Source: Lyngbya sp. CCAP 1446/10
GTDB lineage: Bacteria; Cyanobacteriota; Cyanobacteriia; Cyanobacteriales; Microcoleaceae
Assembly: GCF_026130175.1 (NCBI RefSeq)
Contig: NZ_JAIGNI010000041.1
Span: 1-64,000, forward strand
Direction of reading: 5' to 3'
Length of the DNA stretch: 64,000 nucleotides
Part shown: positions 54,802-63,777 of the stretch, piece by piece
Layout of the letters: every line of letters begins with the position of its first letter
Position numbering within the stretch: the stretch's first letter is position 1
The notes under the pieces: generated by a model
Seen by the model: the letters and a program-made list of their open reading frames with translations, nothing else
What the model was told of the DNA's origin: nothing
Database searches by the model: none
Position numbers and translations under genes: made by a program

Positions 54802-55866
54802 CAATCTGACAACACTCAATCTCAACGACAATCAAATTACCGATATCAGCGTGTTAGGCGAACTCGCACAGAAACGTCTTACTCTCTCAACTACGCCAAT
54901 TGATGGTAAAAAGCCACAGAAGCCATCAAATTTGCCTATGCCGCTATTGGCCTAGAAGAACCCGAAGTTATTTTTTGCAACAGTCTCCGCGACGCTTATC
55001 TCTAAATCTTCAACTTGCTCAAACGCTACCATAATAGATTGGGGATAAATCTAGACCGGAAATGGATGTTCCCTGTGGGAGAATTTGCAAGTCCGGGCCT
55101 GTGGAACTATGAGCTCTATAGCATGACTATCGAGTCCGAAGCAGATACCACACTGAGTTTGCTAATGTACCAATTGGTTGAAAGCTATGTGCGATCGGAA
55201 CGAACGAGGGGGAATGTTTTTCCCAATAATTTATTATCCCTTAAATCCCCTAAAACCCCCACGACTTTGTGTAAAGAAATCTATTTGACTGAACTTTATA
55301 TCTCTTCATTAGGCGTCAATATTTCCCAAAAGGCACAAGAAATACATCACTGCCAAAAGCTGCTTTTCGAGCATTGCGGTTGGATATTTCCCTTTGAAAA
55401 GATTTGCGCGGTGTGCGATCGCCCCCGCCACCTGCGCTTTGACAGCCAAAACCGCCTGCACGCGGAAGGAGAACCTGCGATCGAGTTTGCGGATGGATGG
55501 AATTTTTACTATTATCACGGAGTCAGATTGCCTGAAAATTATGGCAAAGTCCACCCAAATCAATGGCAATCACAATGGATTTTAACAGAAGACAATGCCG
55601 AACTGAGGCGAGTGTTAATTCAAGGAATTGGTTACGATCGCATTTGTCAAGAATTGTCAGCAAAACAAATAGATAGTTGGCAGGAATATGAACTATTACA
55701 AATAGATAAAGCCGATGTGGAGCCGATTTGTTTGTTAAAAATGACTTGTCCGAGTACGGGATTCATTCACGCTTTGAGAGTGCCGCCTAACCTGAGATCA
55801 GCTAGGGAGGCAATTCGCTGGGTAAATTGGGATATTGATGCAGAGGAATTTTCCGTGCAGACTTGA

Positions 55867-56791
55867 TCTAGTTGCGGCGGCAGTATATAATTAAATCAAA
55901 TTTGATTAGCAGTCGCAATGTATGCTTGCCTAAGTCCTGCGTAAGTCCTGAGCAAGAAGGAAGAAAGAAGAAGCGAAAAAACTGCTTTTTTGCGTTCCCA
56001 GGTAAAACTCATTGGTGTCAACTTAATGTGAAACCCCGATTCCGGTATGGGGTTTAAACCCTTGCAGGAAACCTTAACTCCTCTTCAGACGACTGTTCTA
56101 CTTATTATGCCAATTCCGCATTTATAATCCACTTTATATTGCAATACGGTTTACTTAAGACAGTTCACGGGGAAAAACGATGTGACAAATAGACGCTGCG
56201 ATTGCTTCGTTCCTCTCTTCGGACAATCTTAAGTGAACCGTATTGCTTTATATTGAGTGATGGTTGTCGCCACTACACACAAAAAGCCCGCCTTCGGAGG
56301 CTTTAAGATTAAAGTTGCAAAATAATTTCTGACTGTATATAGCAATCCTTGCAGGAGTCGTAAATTTTTGACCCCACCCCAACCCTCCCCTGATCAAGGG
56401 GAGGGAGTAAGAAATTCACAAATGATTTAGGATGGCTATAGATCCAAAATTAGAGATTCAGCGTATATTACTAATGAACGCAGTACAAAATTTCATAGGT
56501 TCGCATCGCTAAAAAGTTGAGCTTGCCTGTTTGCAGTTGAGCTGCGATCGCCATTGGCTACACAGCCAACTATAAAATACGGCTAAGTGATCTGTATTTA
56601 GGAGTGAGTTTATTTGAATCCGGGGGCGGGTTTATATATCATTTTAGCTGCGTGTAATACTTTTATCGCAACCCACCCCTACAGCCGAAAATAAGAAAAA
56701 CTATCCTAAAAGTGCGAATTTGTGATATTTTGACTGAGAATACCGTGGCCGTTAGGCAACAGAATTATCAAAATTAGAGGGTGATTAGAGC
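55867..56791. other. Gene-poor 925-nt spacer
   Basis: It holds a TAACCCC/GGGG-type motif near 56030-56060, the MITE at 56141-56246, an AAAGCC/GGCTTT element at 56283-56304, a CCCCACCCC repeat near 56370-56405 and AT-rich sequence. No open frame in it looks like a gene. The promoter of the RTX/DUF4394 gene should be at its right end. Confidence 0.6.
56141..56246. mobile_element. 106-bp MITE with 20-bp terminal inverted repeats and 8-bp direct repeats
   Basis: The left end GCAATACGGTTTACTTAAGA and the right end, whose complement is GCAATACGGTTCACTTAAGA, match at 19 of 20 positions. TTTATATT lies directly outside both ends (56133-56140 and 56247-56254) as an apparent target duplication. The 66-nt interior has no coding capacity. 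The mobilising transposase is not in the window. Confidence 0.8.
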
Positions 56792-58954
56792 ATGGCAGAA
56801 ATAAGAGACAACGCACAAGCAAACTTGCTAGCCGGAACTCCAGAAGATGACCTGATTTTTGGTTTAATGGGCAATGACACCATTGCCGGAAACTCTGGTA
56901 ATGACAGCATTTATGGAGGAAAGCAAAGCGATTTAATTGAGGGAAACTTAGGTCAAGATTCGATTTTTGGAGATTTAGATAACGACACTATTAACGGCGG
57001 AGAAGGTAACGATTTTTTAGTTGGCGGAAAAGGCAGCGATTCCATATCCGGTAACTCCGGGAATGATGTTTTGTCGGGCGATCGAGATACTGATGTCCTG
57101 ATAGGCGGAGACGGGGCAGACGTATTTGTTTTGAGGCGCTACGCTGAGGCTGAACCTTTCCGTACCAGCGGCGGTGTTAATTTGGGAAACGCGGACGCGA
57201 TCGCCGATTTTGTACCAGGTACAGATTTAATCGGTTTGGGCGAAGGTGTCAGTTTTAGCGACTTGAATATTTTGGAAGCTGGAAACGATACTGTTATTCA
57301 AGACCGGGTGACTGGAGAATTTTTCGCGACTCTCAAAGGGGTGAGACAAAGTTTGATCGGTCCGGCCAATTTCACTAATAATATTAACAGCATTGTTCCC
57401 AACCCCCCGCCTCCACCGCGGACAACGGCTTATGCTTTAACTCCTGCTAATCGGATTGTCGGTTTTAGTCTTTCCAATCCGGGAAGTGTGATCTCAGATT
57501 TTCCTGTGACTGGATTGCAAGCGGGAGAAAGTTTGCTGGGAATTGATTATCGCCCCGCTAACGGTGTGCTTTACGGTGTGGGTTCTAGCAATCGCTTGTA
57601 TACTGTCAATCCGATGACTGGGGAAGCAAGTCCAGTGGGTAACGGGCAGTTTGCTGTTCCTCTAACTCCGGGGGCTGCGGGTTTTGATTTCAATCCGACA
57701 GTCGATCGCATTCGGTTTGTCAATCAAGCCGGTCAAAACGCCCGCCTCAACCCAGATAACGGGGCAGTTGTGGATTTTGACACGCTGGCGGGGGGAGTTC
57801 AACTCGACGGGAATTTGGCTTACCGGGCGGGCGATCGCAATTTTGGGTCAAGTCCAGGGGCTGCGGCTGCTGCGTATACTAACAATTTTGCCGGGTCAAC
57901 TTCGACAACGCTGTTTGCAATTGACAGCGATTTGGATGTTTTGGTGCGACAAGATCCGCCGAATAATGGAGTGTTGAATACGATCGGATCTTTGGGAGTT
58001 GATGCTTCTAGCGTTCTCGGCTTTGATATTAGGAGTATTGGCGGCCGCGATGTCGCAGTGGCGGCACTGGAAGTTGGGGGCGTTTCGGGCTTGTACAATA
58101 TCAATTTAGGTAGCGGTCAAGCTTCCTTTGTCGGTCAAATTGCCGACGGGAGACAGATTAACGGTTTGGCTTTGCCTTTGCCTACAGCTTACGCCTTAAC
58201 TGTCAGAAATGGCGCCGAAACAATTGTCGGTTTTAATGAGGCGGCACCGCGGGCGATTCTCAGCGACGTGGCAGTTACAGGGTTGCAGCCGGGAGAAAGT
58301 TTGCTGGGAATTGATTTTCGCCCCGCTAACGGTTTGCTTTACGGTGTGGGTTCTAGCAATCGCTTGTACGCGATCGATCCCGTGACTGGGGCTGCAAGTC
58401 AAGTCGGTAGCGGGCAGTTTGCTGTTCCTCTAACTCCGGGGGCTGCGGGTTTTGATTTCAATCCGACAGTCGATCGCATTCGGTTTGTCAATCAAGCCGG
58501 TCAAAACGCCCGCCTCAACCCGGATACGGGGGCAGTTGTCGATTCTGACACGCTGACAGGGGGAATTCAACTTGACGGGAATTTGGCTTACCGGGCGGGC
58601 GATCGCAATTTTGGCAATCCCGGCGCGGCGGCTGGGGCGGCGTATGTGAATAACTTTGCAGGCGCAAATTCGACGACACTATTTGCAATTGACACCAATT
58701 TAGACGTTTTGGTGCGGCAAGATCCGCCGAATAATGGAGTGTTAAATACGATCGGATCTTTGGGAGTTGATGCTGGCACAGTTCTCGGCTTTGATGTCAG
58801 GAGTGTGGGCGGTAACGAGAGGGCTTTGGCTGCGATCGAGGTTGGCGGAGTTTCGAGCCTGTACAATATCAATTTGACGACCGGTCAAGCTTCGATTGTA
58901 GGTCAAATTGGCGATGGCAGGGGATTTAAAGGCTTAGCACTGACTTTGATTTAA
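56792..58954 (+). CDS. RTX / DUF4394 repeat protein
   Basis: The 720-residue, probably secreted protein has RTX Ca-binding nonapeptides at about 10-115 (GNDTIAGNSGNDSIYGG and so on). After a region with VFVLRRYAEAEPF and a Pro-rich linker (NPPPPPRTT), two tandem DUF4394 domains follow (about 210-462 and 465-719). Each has YAL, ESLLGIDxRPANGxLYGVGSSNRLY, TPGAAGFDFNPTVDRIRFVNQAGQNARLNPD and FAIDxxLDVLVRQDPPNNGVLNTIGSLG, and is predicted to form a beta-propeller-like fold. The copies are nearly identical in DNA with a 768-bp period. There is no signal peptide, consistent with type I export. The ATG has GAGGG upstream. Function unknown. Confidence 0.88.
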   Translation: MAEIRDNAQANLLAGTPEDDLIFGLMGNDTIAGNSGNDSIYGGKQSDLIEGNLGQDSIFGDLDNDTINGGEGNDFLVGGKGSDSISGNSGNDVLSGDRDTDVLIGGDGADVFVLRRYAEAEPFRTSGGVNLGNADAIADFVPGTDLIGLGEGVSFSDLNILEAGNDTVIQDRVTGEFFATLKGVRQSLIGPANFTNNINSIVPNPPPPPRTTAYALTPANRIVGFSLSNPGSVISDFPVTGLQAGESLLGIDYRPANGVLYGVGSSNRLYTVNPMTGEASPVGNGQFAVPLTPGAAGFDFNPTVDRIRFVNQAGQNARLNPDNGAVVDFDTLAGGVQLDGNLAYRAGDRNFGSSPGAAAAAYTNNFAGSTSTTLFAIDSDLDVLVRQDPPNNGVLNTIGSLGVDASSVLGFDIRSIGGRDVAVAALEVGGVSGLYNINLGSGQASFVGQIADGRQINGLALPLPTAYALTVRNGAETIVGFNEAAPRAILSDVAVTGLQPGESLLGIDFRPANGLLYGVGSSNRLYAIDPVTGAASQVGSGQFAVPLTPGAAGFDFNPTVDRIRFVNQAGQNARLNPDTGAVVDSDTLTGGIQLDGNLAYRAGDRNFGNPGAAAGAAYVNNFAGANSTTLFAIDTNLDVLVRQDPPNNGVLNTIGSLGVDAGTVLGFDVRSVGGNERALAAIEVGGVSSLYNINLTTGQASIVGQIGDGRGFKGLALTLI

Positions 58955-58959
58955 ATAGG

Positions 58960-59058
58960 GGAAGGAAGAAGGAAGAAGGAAGAAGGAAGAAGGAAGAAGG
59001 AAGAGAATTCCCGATTCCCAATTCCCGATTCCCGATTCCCAATTCCCAATTCCCAATT
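58960..59058. repeat. GAAGGAA tract followed by heptameric CCCAATT/CCCGATT repeats
   Basis: GAAGGAAGAAGGAAG runs to about 59006, the same type as 2962-3097. Seven to eight heptamers alternating ATTCCCG and ATTCCCA (about 59006-59058) follow. These are classic cyanobacterial short tandemly repeated repetitive sequences. Confidence 0.85.
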
Positions 59059-59092
59059 TGAGTTAATCTATTATTTTGACAACAAAGATAAG

Positions 59093-59380
59093 ATGTTATC
59101 TCAAGTTTTCTACTTGCTCCGCTCTCGTGCTGACGGCAAATATATCAGCGCTTGTCCCAATCCAGATTCGGCGGTGAGTTACCTGCTGATGTTTCGCGAA
59201 GACTATGACGCTTTGAGCTATCTGAATGCCCACGCAGCGGATGTTGCCGATCGATTCGGAGTAGAATCGATTTCTGGTTCTCAGGTCAAAAAGCTACTCG
59301 AACGTTGGGGATTTAACGGTGTGGGGGTTGTTCAAGACCCGCTGCTGCCGAATATTGAGTTTTTATTGACAAAGAATTGA
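59093..59380 (+). CDS. Conserved-looking hypothetical protein
   Basis: This 95-residue protein, MLSQVFYLLRSRADGKYISACP to PNIEFLLTKN, has a compact alpha/beta look with no membrane segment. Patterns such as SAVSYLLMFREDYDALSYLNAHAADVADRF and SQVKKLLERWGFNGVGVVQDP suggest a small folded domain that I have seen in cyanobacterial proteins but cannot name. It starts at the ATG at 59093. It precedes the ribonucleotide reductase gene by 205 nt, a spacer that contains a diverged AACCCGGTTTCT repeat. No function is assigned. Confidence 0.75.
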   Translation: MLSQVFYLLRSRADGKYISACPNPDSAVSYLLMFREDYDALSYLNAHAADVADRFGVESISGSQVKKLLERWGFNGVGVVQDPLLPNIEFLLTKN

Positions 59381-59401
59381 CAATTAACAACATTTGTGTT
59401 T

Positions 59402-59430
59402 AACCCGGTTTCTGGAAGGAATCGGGTTTT
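59402..59430 (+). terminator. AACCCGGTTTCT/AATCGGGTTTT hairpin, repeat copy 4
   Basis: AACCCGGTTTCTGG and GGAATCGGGTTTTTTGG form a hairpin followed by a short T-run, about 20 nt after the hypothetical gene. This copy of the dispersed family is positioned to act as its terminator. Confidence 0.5.
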
Positions 59431-59585
59431 TTGGTGAAGTTTTTGGGCGATCGCGCGATCGAGCTTGTCAACTTCCGTGCCCCATATCTAGTGCAAATTG
59501 TCAAATATATTAACCTTTTACCCTAAATCTGAATCCTGTTGTATATTCGTAGTTTGATATATTCCGACACGTCAGTACACAACCT

Positions 59586-62142
59586 ATGGTTCGAGAATTA
59601 GAGCGATCGAGTGCCCGCGAGAAACGCAACCTGTCCGATTTCCCCGAAACAGCACCCGCAGCCAATCCAGTATTTTTTAGGACGTACAGCCGCCGTACCG
59701 AGACAGGGCGGGAGACTTGGGCCGAAGTGTGCGATCGAACAGTCAAGGGGCTCCAAAAGCTCGGAAACCTCACCCCCGAAGAAACACAACTGCTGCACCG
59801 GATGCAAAACGAGCTCAAAACCCTCGCTTCAGGCCGCTGGCTGTGGGTAGGTGGCAGCAAATGGATCGAACAGCCAGAGAACTTTTCCGGCGCATATAAC
59901 TGTTCGTCAACAAATATTATCGACTGGCGGGCCTTTGGTTTATTGATGGATTTGGCAATGATGGGCTGCGGCACAGGTGCAGTCTTGGAACCACAATACA
60001 TCAACCAACTGCCACCGATCCGCAACCGCTTAACCGTGACAGTCCAAGGTGCGATCGGCTCTACACCCGCTCAATCCCGCCGCCAAGAAACCGAAGTAAA
60101 AATAGACGAAAAAACTGCCACAATTTATGTCGGAGATTCCCGCCAAGGTTGGGTAAAATCCTATCAAGCTTTGCTGGAATTATCCACAGATGAAAGATTT
60201 GCTGGATCAGTTCAAATCTTCATCGATTTGAGCGACGTTCGCCCGGTGGGAGAACCTTTAAAAGGCTTTGGCGGAGTAGCAAATCCCGTGAAATTGCCCG
60301 ACCTTTATCAGCGGTGCGCCGCAATTTTGAATAAGGCTCAAGGGCGGCAGTTAAATTCAGTAGAATGCTGCGTATTGATTGACGAAGCTGCGGTCACAAT
60401 CGTCGCTGGCAATATTAGAAGGAGCGCGGGAATTCGTCAGTTTGATTCTAGTGATCAACTGGGGGCAAATGCTAAAAACAATCTGTGGCAACAAGATGCA
60501 AACGGCAACTGGAAAATTGACCCAGATCGAGATGCTTTGAGAATGGCAAATCACTCTCGTGTTTTTCATCATAAACCAACGCGGGAAGAATGTATTGATG
60601 CCGTTCGCCAACAGTATTATAGCGGAGAAGGTGCGATTCAGTGGGCGGGCGAAGCTGTAGCTAGAGCTAACGTTGACTTACTTTCAACGCCGAGTCTTAA
60701 ACTTGAGTTTTTGAAAGCTTACGACGAAGGAAAATCTAAACAGTGGTTGCAAGAACGTCATCCTAATATGACGGATAAAGAACTAGATCATCGGTCAGTT
60801 CGTTTGGGTTTAAACCCGTGTGGTAAGTAATTTTGCCTCACGTTAAAAACCTCGCAAAATCGGAGAAGACTGAGATGTTAACTCCGAGGTAAGTAGGGGA
60901 ATTAAAAATCCTTTACCACCGTAGAGCGTACCAGGTGAACCTTCTTTATTGAAGAACATAATCCTGGCAAGAGTGCGGGGCATCTACAACTAAAGTAGAT
61001 GAAAAAGTACGCCGAGCTACAGGGAACATGGAATCTGTAGAACTAGAGGATAAAAAGCCTTTAGGGTAACATAACTGGAAATCATCGGCTCTAACTTCCA
61101 CTGTAATCTTTCTGAGGTTCACCTCAATCAAATTGACCCTTACAATTTCAAAGAACAAGAGGAAGCTTTCACCGCCGCAGCTATATCTGTCGCGGTACTT
61201 CTCAATCACAAATTTCTTGAACCGCGCTATCAATACAGCCGCGAATTAGACCCGATCGTCGGTGTATCTTTTACTGGATTGTTCGATTTCTTCGTTCATG
61301 CTTTCGGCGTTGAGTGGCTGCGCTGGTGGGTGGAAGGCCGCCCGCAAACTCCGCAAGGAATCGCGTTTAAACAGCGGGAAGAAGAGTATTTGACTGGTTG
61401 GCGGGAGATTGTGAATCGGGTAGTTTGGGATTATTGCGATCGCCATTCCTTAAAACGCCCCAATCGCTGCACAACCGTACAACCATCGGGTACTAAATCT
61501 CTGCTGACAGGCGCTTCTCCGGGGTGGCATCCGCCCAAAGCCCAGCGTTTTATTCGCCGAATCACTTTCGGCAAAAACGACCCTGTAGCCCTCGCCTGCA
61601 TTGACTACGGATACAACGTGATTCCGTCTCAATCTGACAAAGATGAAAACGGCAATTTGCTGAACAATCCCTTCGATGAACGCTGCACGGAATGGCTGGT
61701 AGAAATACCTGTTGCGGTAAGTTGGGCTGATTTACCCGGTGCTGATGAAATTGACATTAACAAGTTCTCGGCTGCCGCACAAATGGACTTTTATATGCAG
61801 GTACAAAAGTTCTATGTCAGACACAACACTTCGGCCACCATTGAGCTGCGGGAAAATGAAGTTGAAAGTTTGGGTACTCGGATTTACGAAGCGATTCGCG
61901 ATGATGAAGGCTACATTTCGGCAGCACTTTTGGCTCGGTTTGATGCTCTGGAAACTTTCCCGCGTTTGCCCTTTGAACCGATTGAAAAGGAGACTTACGA
62001 GACAATGTTGAAAGACGTTTTAGTGCGTCGTCAAATTGATATTTTCCAGGTGGCACTGAGTCGTTATGACTTGGGTGAAATGATGGATTCGGGGCCTGCG
62101 GGCTGCGATTCTGATAAGTGTTTGATGCCTGAGACTAAGTAG
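59586..62142 (+). CDS. nrdJ: Adenosylcobalamin-dependent (class II) ribonucleoside-triphosphate reductase, intron-split
   Basis: The enzyme reduces ribonucleotides to deoxyribonucleotides using coenzyme B12. Coding parts are 59586-60824 and 61078-62142; joined they give 767 residues, close to the family length. Redox Cys106 is in YNCSSTN. The thiyl-radical Cys412 is in LNPCG at the end of exon 1, and active-site Glu414 begins exon 2 (EIIGSNFHCNLSEVHLNQ). The C-terminal shuttle pair Cys756/Cys761 is in GCDSDKCLMPETK. Unspliced, translation stops two codons after LNPCG, so splicing is needed. The ATG at 59586 fits the family. It is followed by an intrinsic terminator. Monomeric RTPR type is inferred from length and motifs. 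Confidence 0.93.
60825..61077 (+). ncRNA. Candidate group I self-splicing intron (253 nt, no ORF)
   Basis: Removing 60825-61077 joins GGT to GAA in phase 0 and restores LNPCG-EIIGSNFH. The 5' exon ends in U and the intron in G, as group I requires. An internal guide GCCUCACG pairs with exon CGUGUGGU (P1) with one U-U mismatch and the diagnostic U-G wobble at the splice site. The adjoining AUUUU can pair with 3' exon GAAAU (P10). It has no intron protein and no group II GUGYG start. The rest of the fold (P3-P9) was not worked out by hand. Confidence 0.82.
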
Positions 62143-62165
62143 ATTTAGCTTTGGCTTAAATATGA

Positions 62166-62197
62166 GAAATCCCCTGGTTTTGGGGATTTCTTTTTTT
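62166..62197 (+). terminator. Rho-independent terminator of the ribonucleotide reductase gene
   Basis: GAAATCCCC (62166-62174) pairs perfectly with GGGGATTTC (62182-62190) and is followed by seven T residues. It lies 24 nt after the stop codon and is the clearest intrinsic terminator in the window. Confidence 0.92.
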
Positions 62198-62202
62198 GAG
62201 AA

Positions 62203-62421
62203 TTACCGATCTGATGTTATGTAGCAAGTGTCAGGTTGCTGGGACTCTAGAAGGTCGGGGTTAAATATCACCACGAATTTCGCACCAGGAACCAAGCGAC
62301 GGAGAATCTCCAGATGACCGTCCGCATCCGATCGAGTGCGAAACTGACCAACTGTCACACGCTGCATTTTGGGCAGCAAACGAACCATAATCCAAGGATA
62401 AAGTCGTTCTTTGTAAGGCAT
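62203..62421 (-). CDS. Small conserved-looking protein, unknown function
   Basis: This 72-residue basic protein, MPYKERLYPWIMVRLLPKMQRVTVGQFRTRSDADGHLEILRRLVPGAKFVVIFNPD at the core, has a beta-beta-alpha-beta look. R(F)RTRSDADGHLEILRRL resembles the helix of small SPOR- or RNA-binding-like folds. I recall similar short proteins in cyanobacteria but no named family. The ATG at 62421 is the start, with only a weak AGGT upstream. It converges on the reductase gene across the terminator. The overlapping antisense frame at 62261-62521 is less protein-like. Confidence 0.65.
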   Translation of the reverse strand: MPYKERLYPWIMVRLLPKMQRVTVGQFRTRSDADGHLEILRRLVPGAKFVVIFNPDLLESQQPDTCYITSDR

Positions 62422-62582
62422 AATTAACTTGTCGACCTACGTATGGGAGCCAGAGCCAGTGCTGATAGGTTGGTAGCCGGGATGCACTGGCTTTCTGACG
62501 AACGCGATGTTCTCCTCTCATACTACGGACAAATTTGGGTTAAGTCAAGTTAACCATAGAAATTCTGAAATCGGTACAGTGA

Positions 62583-62783
62583 ATGAGTAGTGTGGGTGAA
62601 AAACTCAAACAGCGACGGCAATCGCTGTCTTTGACACAGCAGCAAGTTGCCGATCGATTGGGCGTGACTGTAACCACTGTAAAAAATTGGGAAGCGGGCA
62701 GACATATTCCAAAGCTGTATCTAGAACAGACGAAAGCATTGTGCGACCTTCTGAAGCTTTCCTTAGATGAACTGGTAGATTAA
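62583..62783 (+). CDS. XRE-family helix-turn-helix regulator
   Basis: The 66-residue protein consists of one Cro/CI-type domain: GEKLKQRRQSLSLTQQQVADRLGVTVTTVKNWEAGRHIPKLYLEQTKALCDLLKLSLDELV. The helix-turn-helix TQQQVADRLGVTVTTVKNWE (about 18-37) is close to consensus. It binds DNA as a dimer in relatives; targets here are unknown. It starts at the ATG at 62583. It could regulate the following putative toxin/immunity pair, but an inverted-repeat element separates them, so this is only a positional hint. Confidence 0.9.
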   Translation: MSSVGEKLKQRRQSLSLTQQQVADRLGVTVTTVKNWEAGRHIPKLYLEQTKALCDLLKLSLDELVD

Positions 62784-62789
62784 GTATTT

Positions 62790-62853
62790 GTAGGGTGCGT
62801 CGCTGCGAAATTTTCAAGCCTATCGACAGATTATCGACAGCGACGCACCCTAC
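62790..62853. repeat. GTAGGGTGCGTCGCTG inverted-repeat element, copy 1
   Basis: GTAGGGTGCGTCGCTG (62790-62805) and CAGCGACGCACCCTAC (62838-62853) are perfect 16-bp arms with a 32-nt middle. A second copy lies at 63778-63843, so the two bracket the genes at 62928-63719. The family is common in cyanobacterial spacers. Confidence 0.85.
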
Positions 62854-62927
62854 GGTATTTGTTGCGTGCAATAGCGGTATTGTATAATTGGATTAGCCTT
62901 TTTTTAGAGTTTGTAACTAATATCAAC

Positions 62928-63236
62928 ATGATCAGAGGTGCAATTCCAGATGATATTCCCACCAATTTACAAGAACAAATACTGCTGCAAGACGCTAAGG
63001 CTCAACCTGCCATCATGATTCAAGGTGGCTCCAGGAGACCACTAGGAGATGCTCCCAGATTGGTTGCCCACTATGGCGGTCAGCCTGAAGATTGGTATAA
63101 AATGGCTAGTAACCAAACCGCTATTATCGAGGGATATGTCGTTGAAATTCATTGGTATAGAAATACCTCCACACTGCAAAATGTGGAGTACAAAATTAAA
63201 CGTACATACCCTAAAATAGCACCTAAAAACCAGTGA
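62928..63236 (+). CDS. Putative stand-alone toxin-tail-like protein
   Basis: This 102-residue protein begins MIRGAIPDDIPTNLQEQILLQDAKA, followed by GDAPRLVAHYGGQPEDWYKMAS and YVVEIHWYRNTSTLQNVEYKIK. A YGGxPxDW segment followed by a xxEIHWYxN strand and a final KIK is a pattern I associate with C-terminal domains of bacterial polymorphic toxins and with free-standing relatives. The ATG at 62928 was chosen because the upstream part of the frame (from 62859) is hydrophobic, unlike the rest, and overlaps the repeat region. The next gene starts 9 nt later. Toxin nature is inference. Confidence 0.65.
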   Translation: MIRGAIPDDIPTNLQEQILLQDAKAQPAIMIQGGSRRPLGDAPRLVAHYGGQPEDWYKMASNQTAIIEGYVVEIHWYRNTSTLQNVEYKIKRTYPKIAPKNQ

Positions 63237-63245
63237 GGTTAATAT

Positions 63246-63719
63246 ATGAAAATTCGCTGCATTGCCAACAAAGGAGCAGACCTGCCGGAAAATTACCTAA
63301 ATCCACCGCTAGATATCACCAAAGAAACTGAATTTAAATTGATAGTCGGTAAAGAGTATACTGTCTATGGTATCTCCCAATGGCAAGGAAATTTAGGGTA
63401 CTATATTTGCGATGAGCGCTATACTTATTATCCTATAGAGAATCCAGCCCCGTTATTTGAGATAATTGATGGCAGATATTCTAGATATTGGCAAGTGCAA
63501 TTAGCAACTAATGGTTTGTTAGAAATTACTTTTGAGCATTGGTTTTCGATACCTTATTTTTATGAAAAACTAACTGACGGAGAAGCAGAAGCAGTTTTGA
63601 TTTTTGAGAAAATAAGAGAACTCATGGACGCTGAAGCTGCAATTCCTCAACCTGAACCTTTCTCTATTGAAGAATTGCTGGCGTTGTCACCCCGTGAAAT
63701 AATTGCCTTGACGGGGTGA
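63246..63719 (+). CDS. Putative immunity-type protein paired with the upstream gene
   Basis: This 157-residue acidic protein reads MKIRCIANKGADLPENYL, KLIVGKEYTVYGISQWQGNLGYYICDE, YPIENPAPLFEIIDGRYSRYW, FEHWFSIPYFYEKLTDGEAEAVLIFEKIRELMD. The VGKEYxVYG..........YxI.DE.....PxxxPAPLFEI.DxRxSxxW pattern is one I associate with small proteins next to toxin-tail genes. The gene follows the upstream one by 9 nt (GAGG precedes the ATG), so they form an operon. Low pI and small size suit an inhibitor. Assignment as immunity protein is inference. Confidence 0.65.
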   Translation: MKIRCIANKGADLPENYLNPPLDITKETEFKLIVGKEYTVYGISQWQGNLGYYICDERYTYYPIENPAPLFEIIDGRYSRYWQVQLATNGLLEITFEHWFSIPYFYEKLTDGEAEAVLIFEKIRELMDAEAAIPQPEPFSIEELLALSPREIIALTG

Positions 63720-63777
63720 CAACCCTGTGAAGGAAACGCCTGTATCGACTCTAACGGTTTGTTTCCTCAACTATTTC

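Larger units (their letters stand above)
52976..55866 (+). pseudogene. Leucine-rich-repeat / DUF6745-like protein gene, broken by an IS, a frameshift and a stop
   Basis: The original gene starts at GTG 52976 (GGAG 6 nt upstream) and encodes FADWCRDIDSLSAEARRTV and then internalin-like repeats (LDLRSNRITDISSLGSLTNLTTLNL). It stops at the IS inserted after codon Thr (53266). After the IS, NLTTLNLNDNQITDISVLGELA resumes in the same frame. At the A5 run at 54908-54912, adding one A would continue to KKATEAIKFAYAAIGLEEPEVIF; without it the frame ends at 54955. A TAA at 55003-55005 then interrupts, and 55015-55866 continues with CGWIFPFEKICAVCDRPR and GFIHALRVPPNLRSAREAIRWVNW. Function of the family is unknown; the 283-codon 3' part may still be translated. 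Confidence 0.85.

Noticed and set aside
54755-54955. A 66-codon frame starting near the end of tnpB and running into leucine-rich repeats
   Set aside because: Its first part is the right end of the IS and its second part is the interrupted host gene, so it is a junction artefact.
56283-56304. AAAGCC...GGCTTT as an intrinsic terminator
   Set aside because: The inner stem does not pair well, and the nearest upstream coding frame ends over 400 nt earlier.
60825-61077. The intervening sequence in the reductase gene as an intein or a group II intron
   Set aside because: It meets a stop after one codon, so no intein is possible. It has no GUGYG start, is too short for a typical group II intron, and its ends fit group I.
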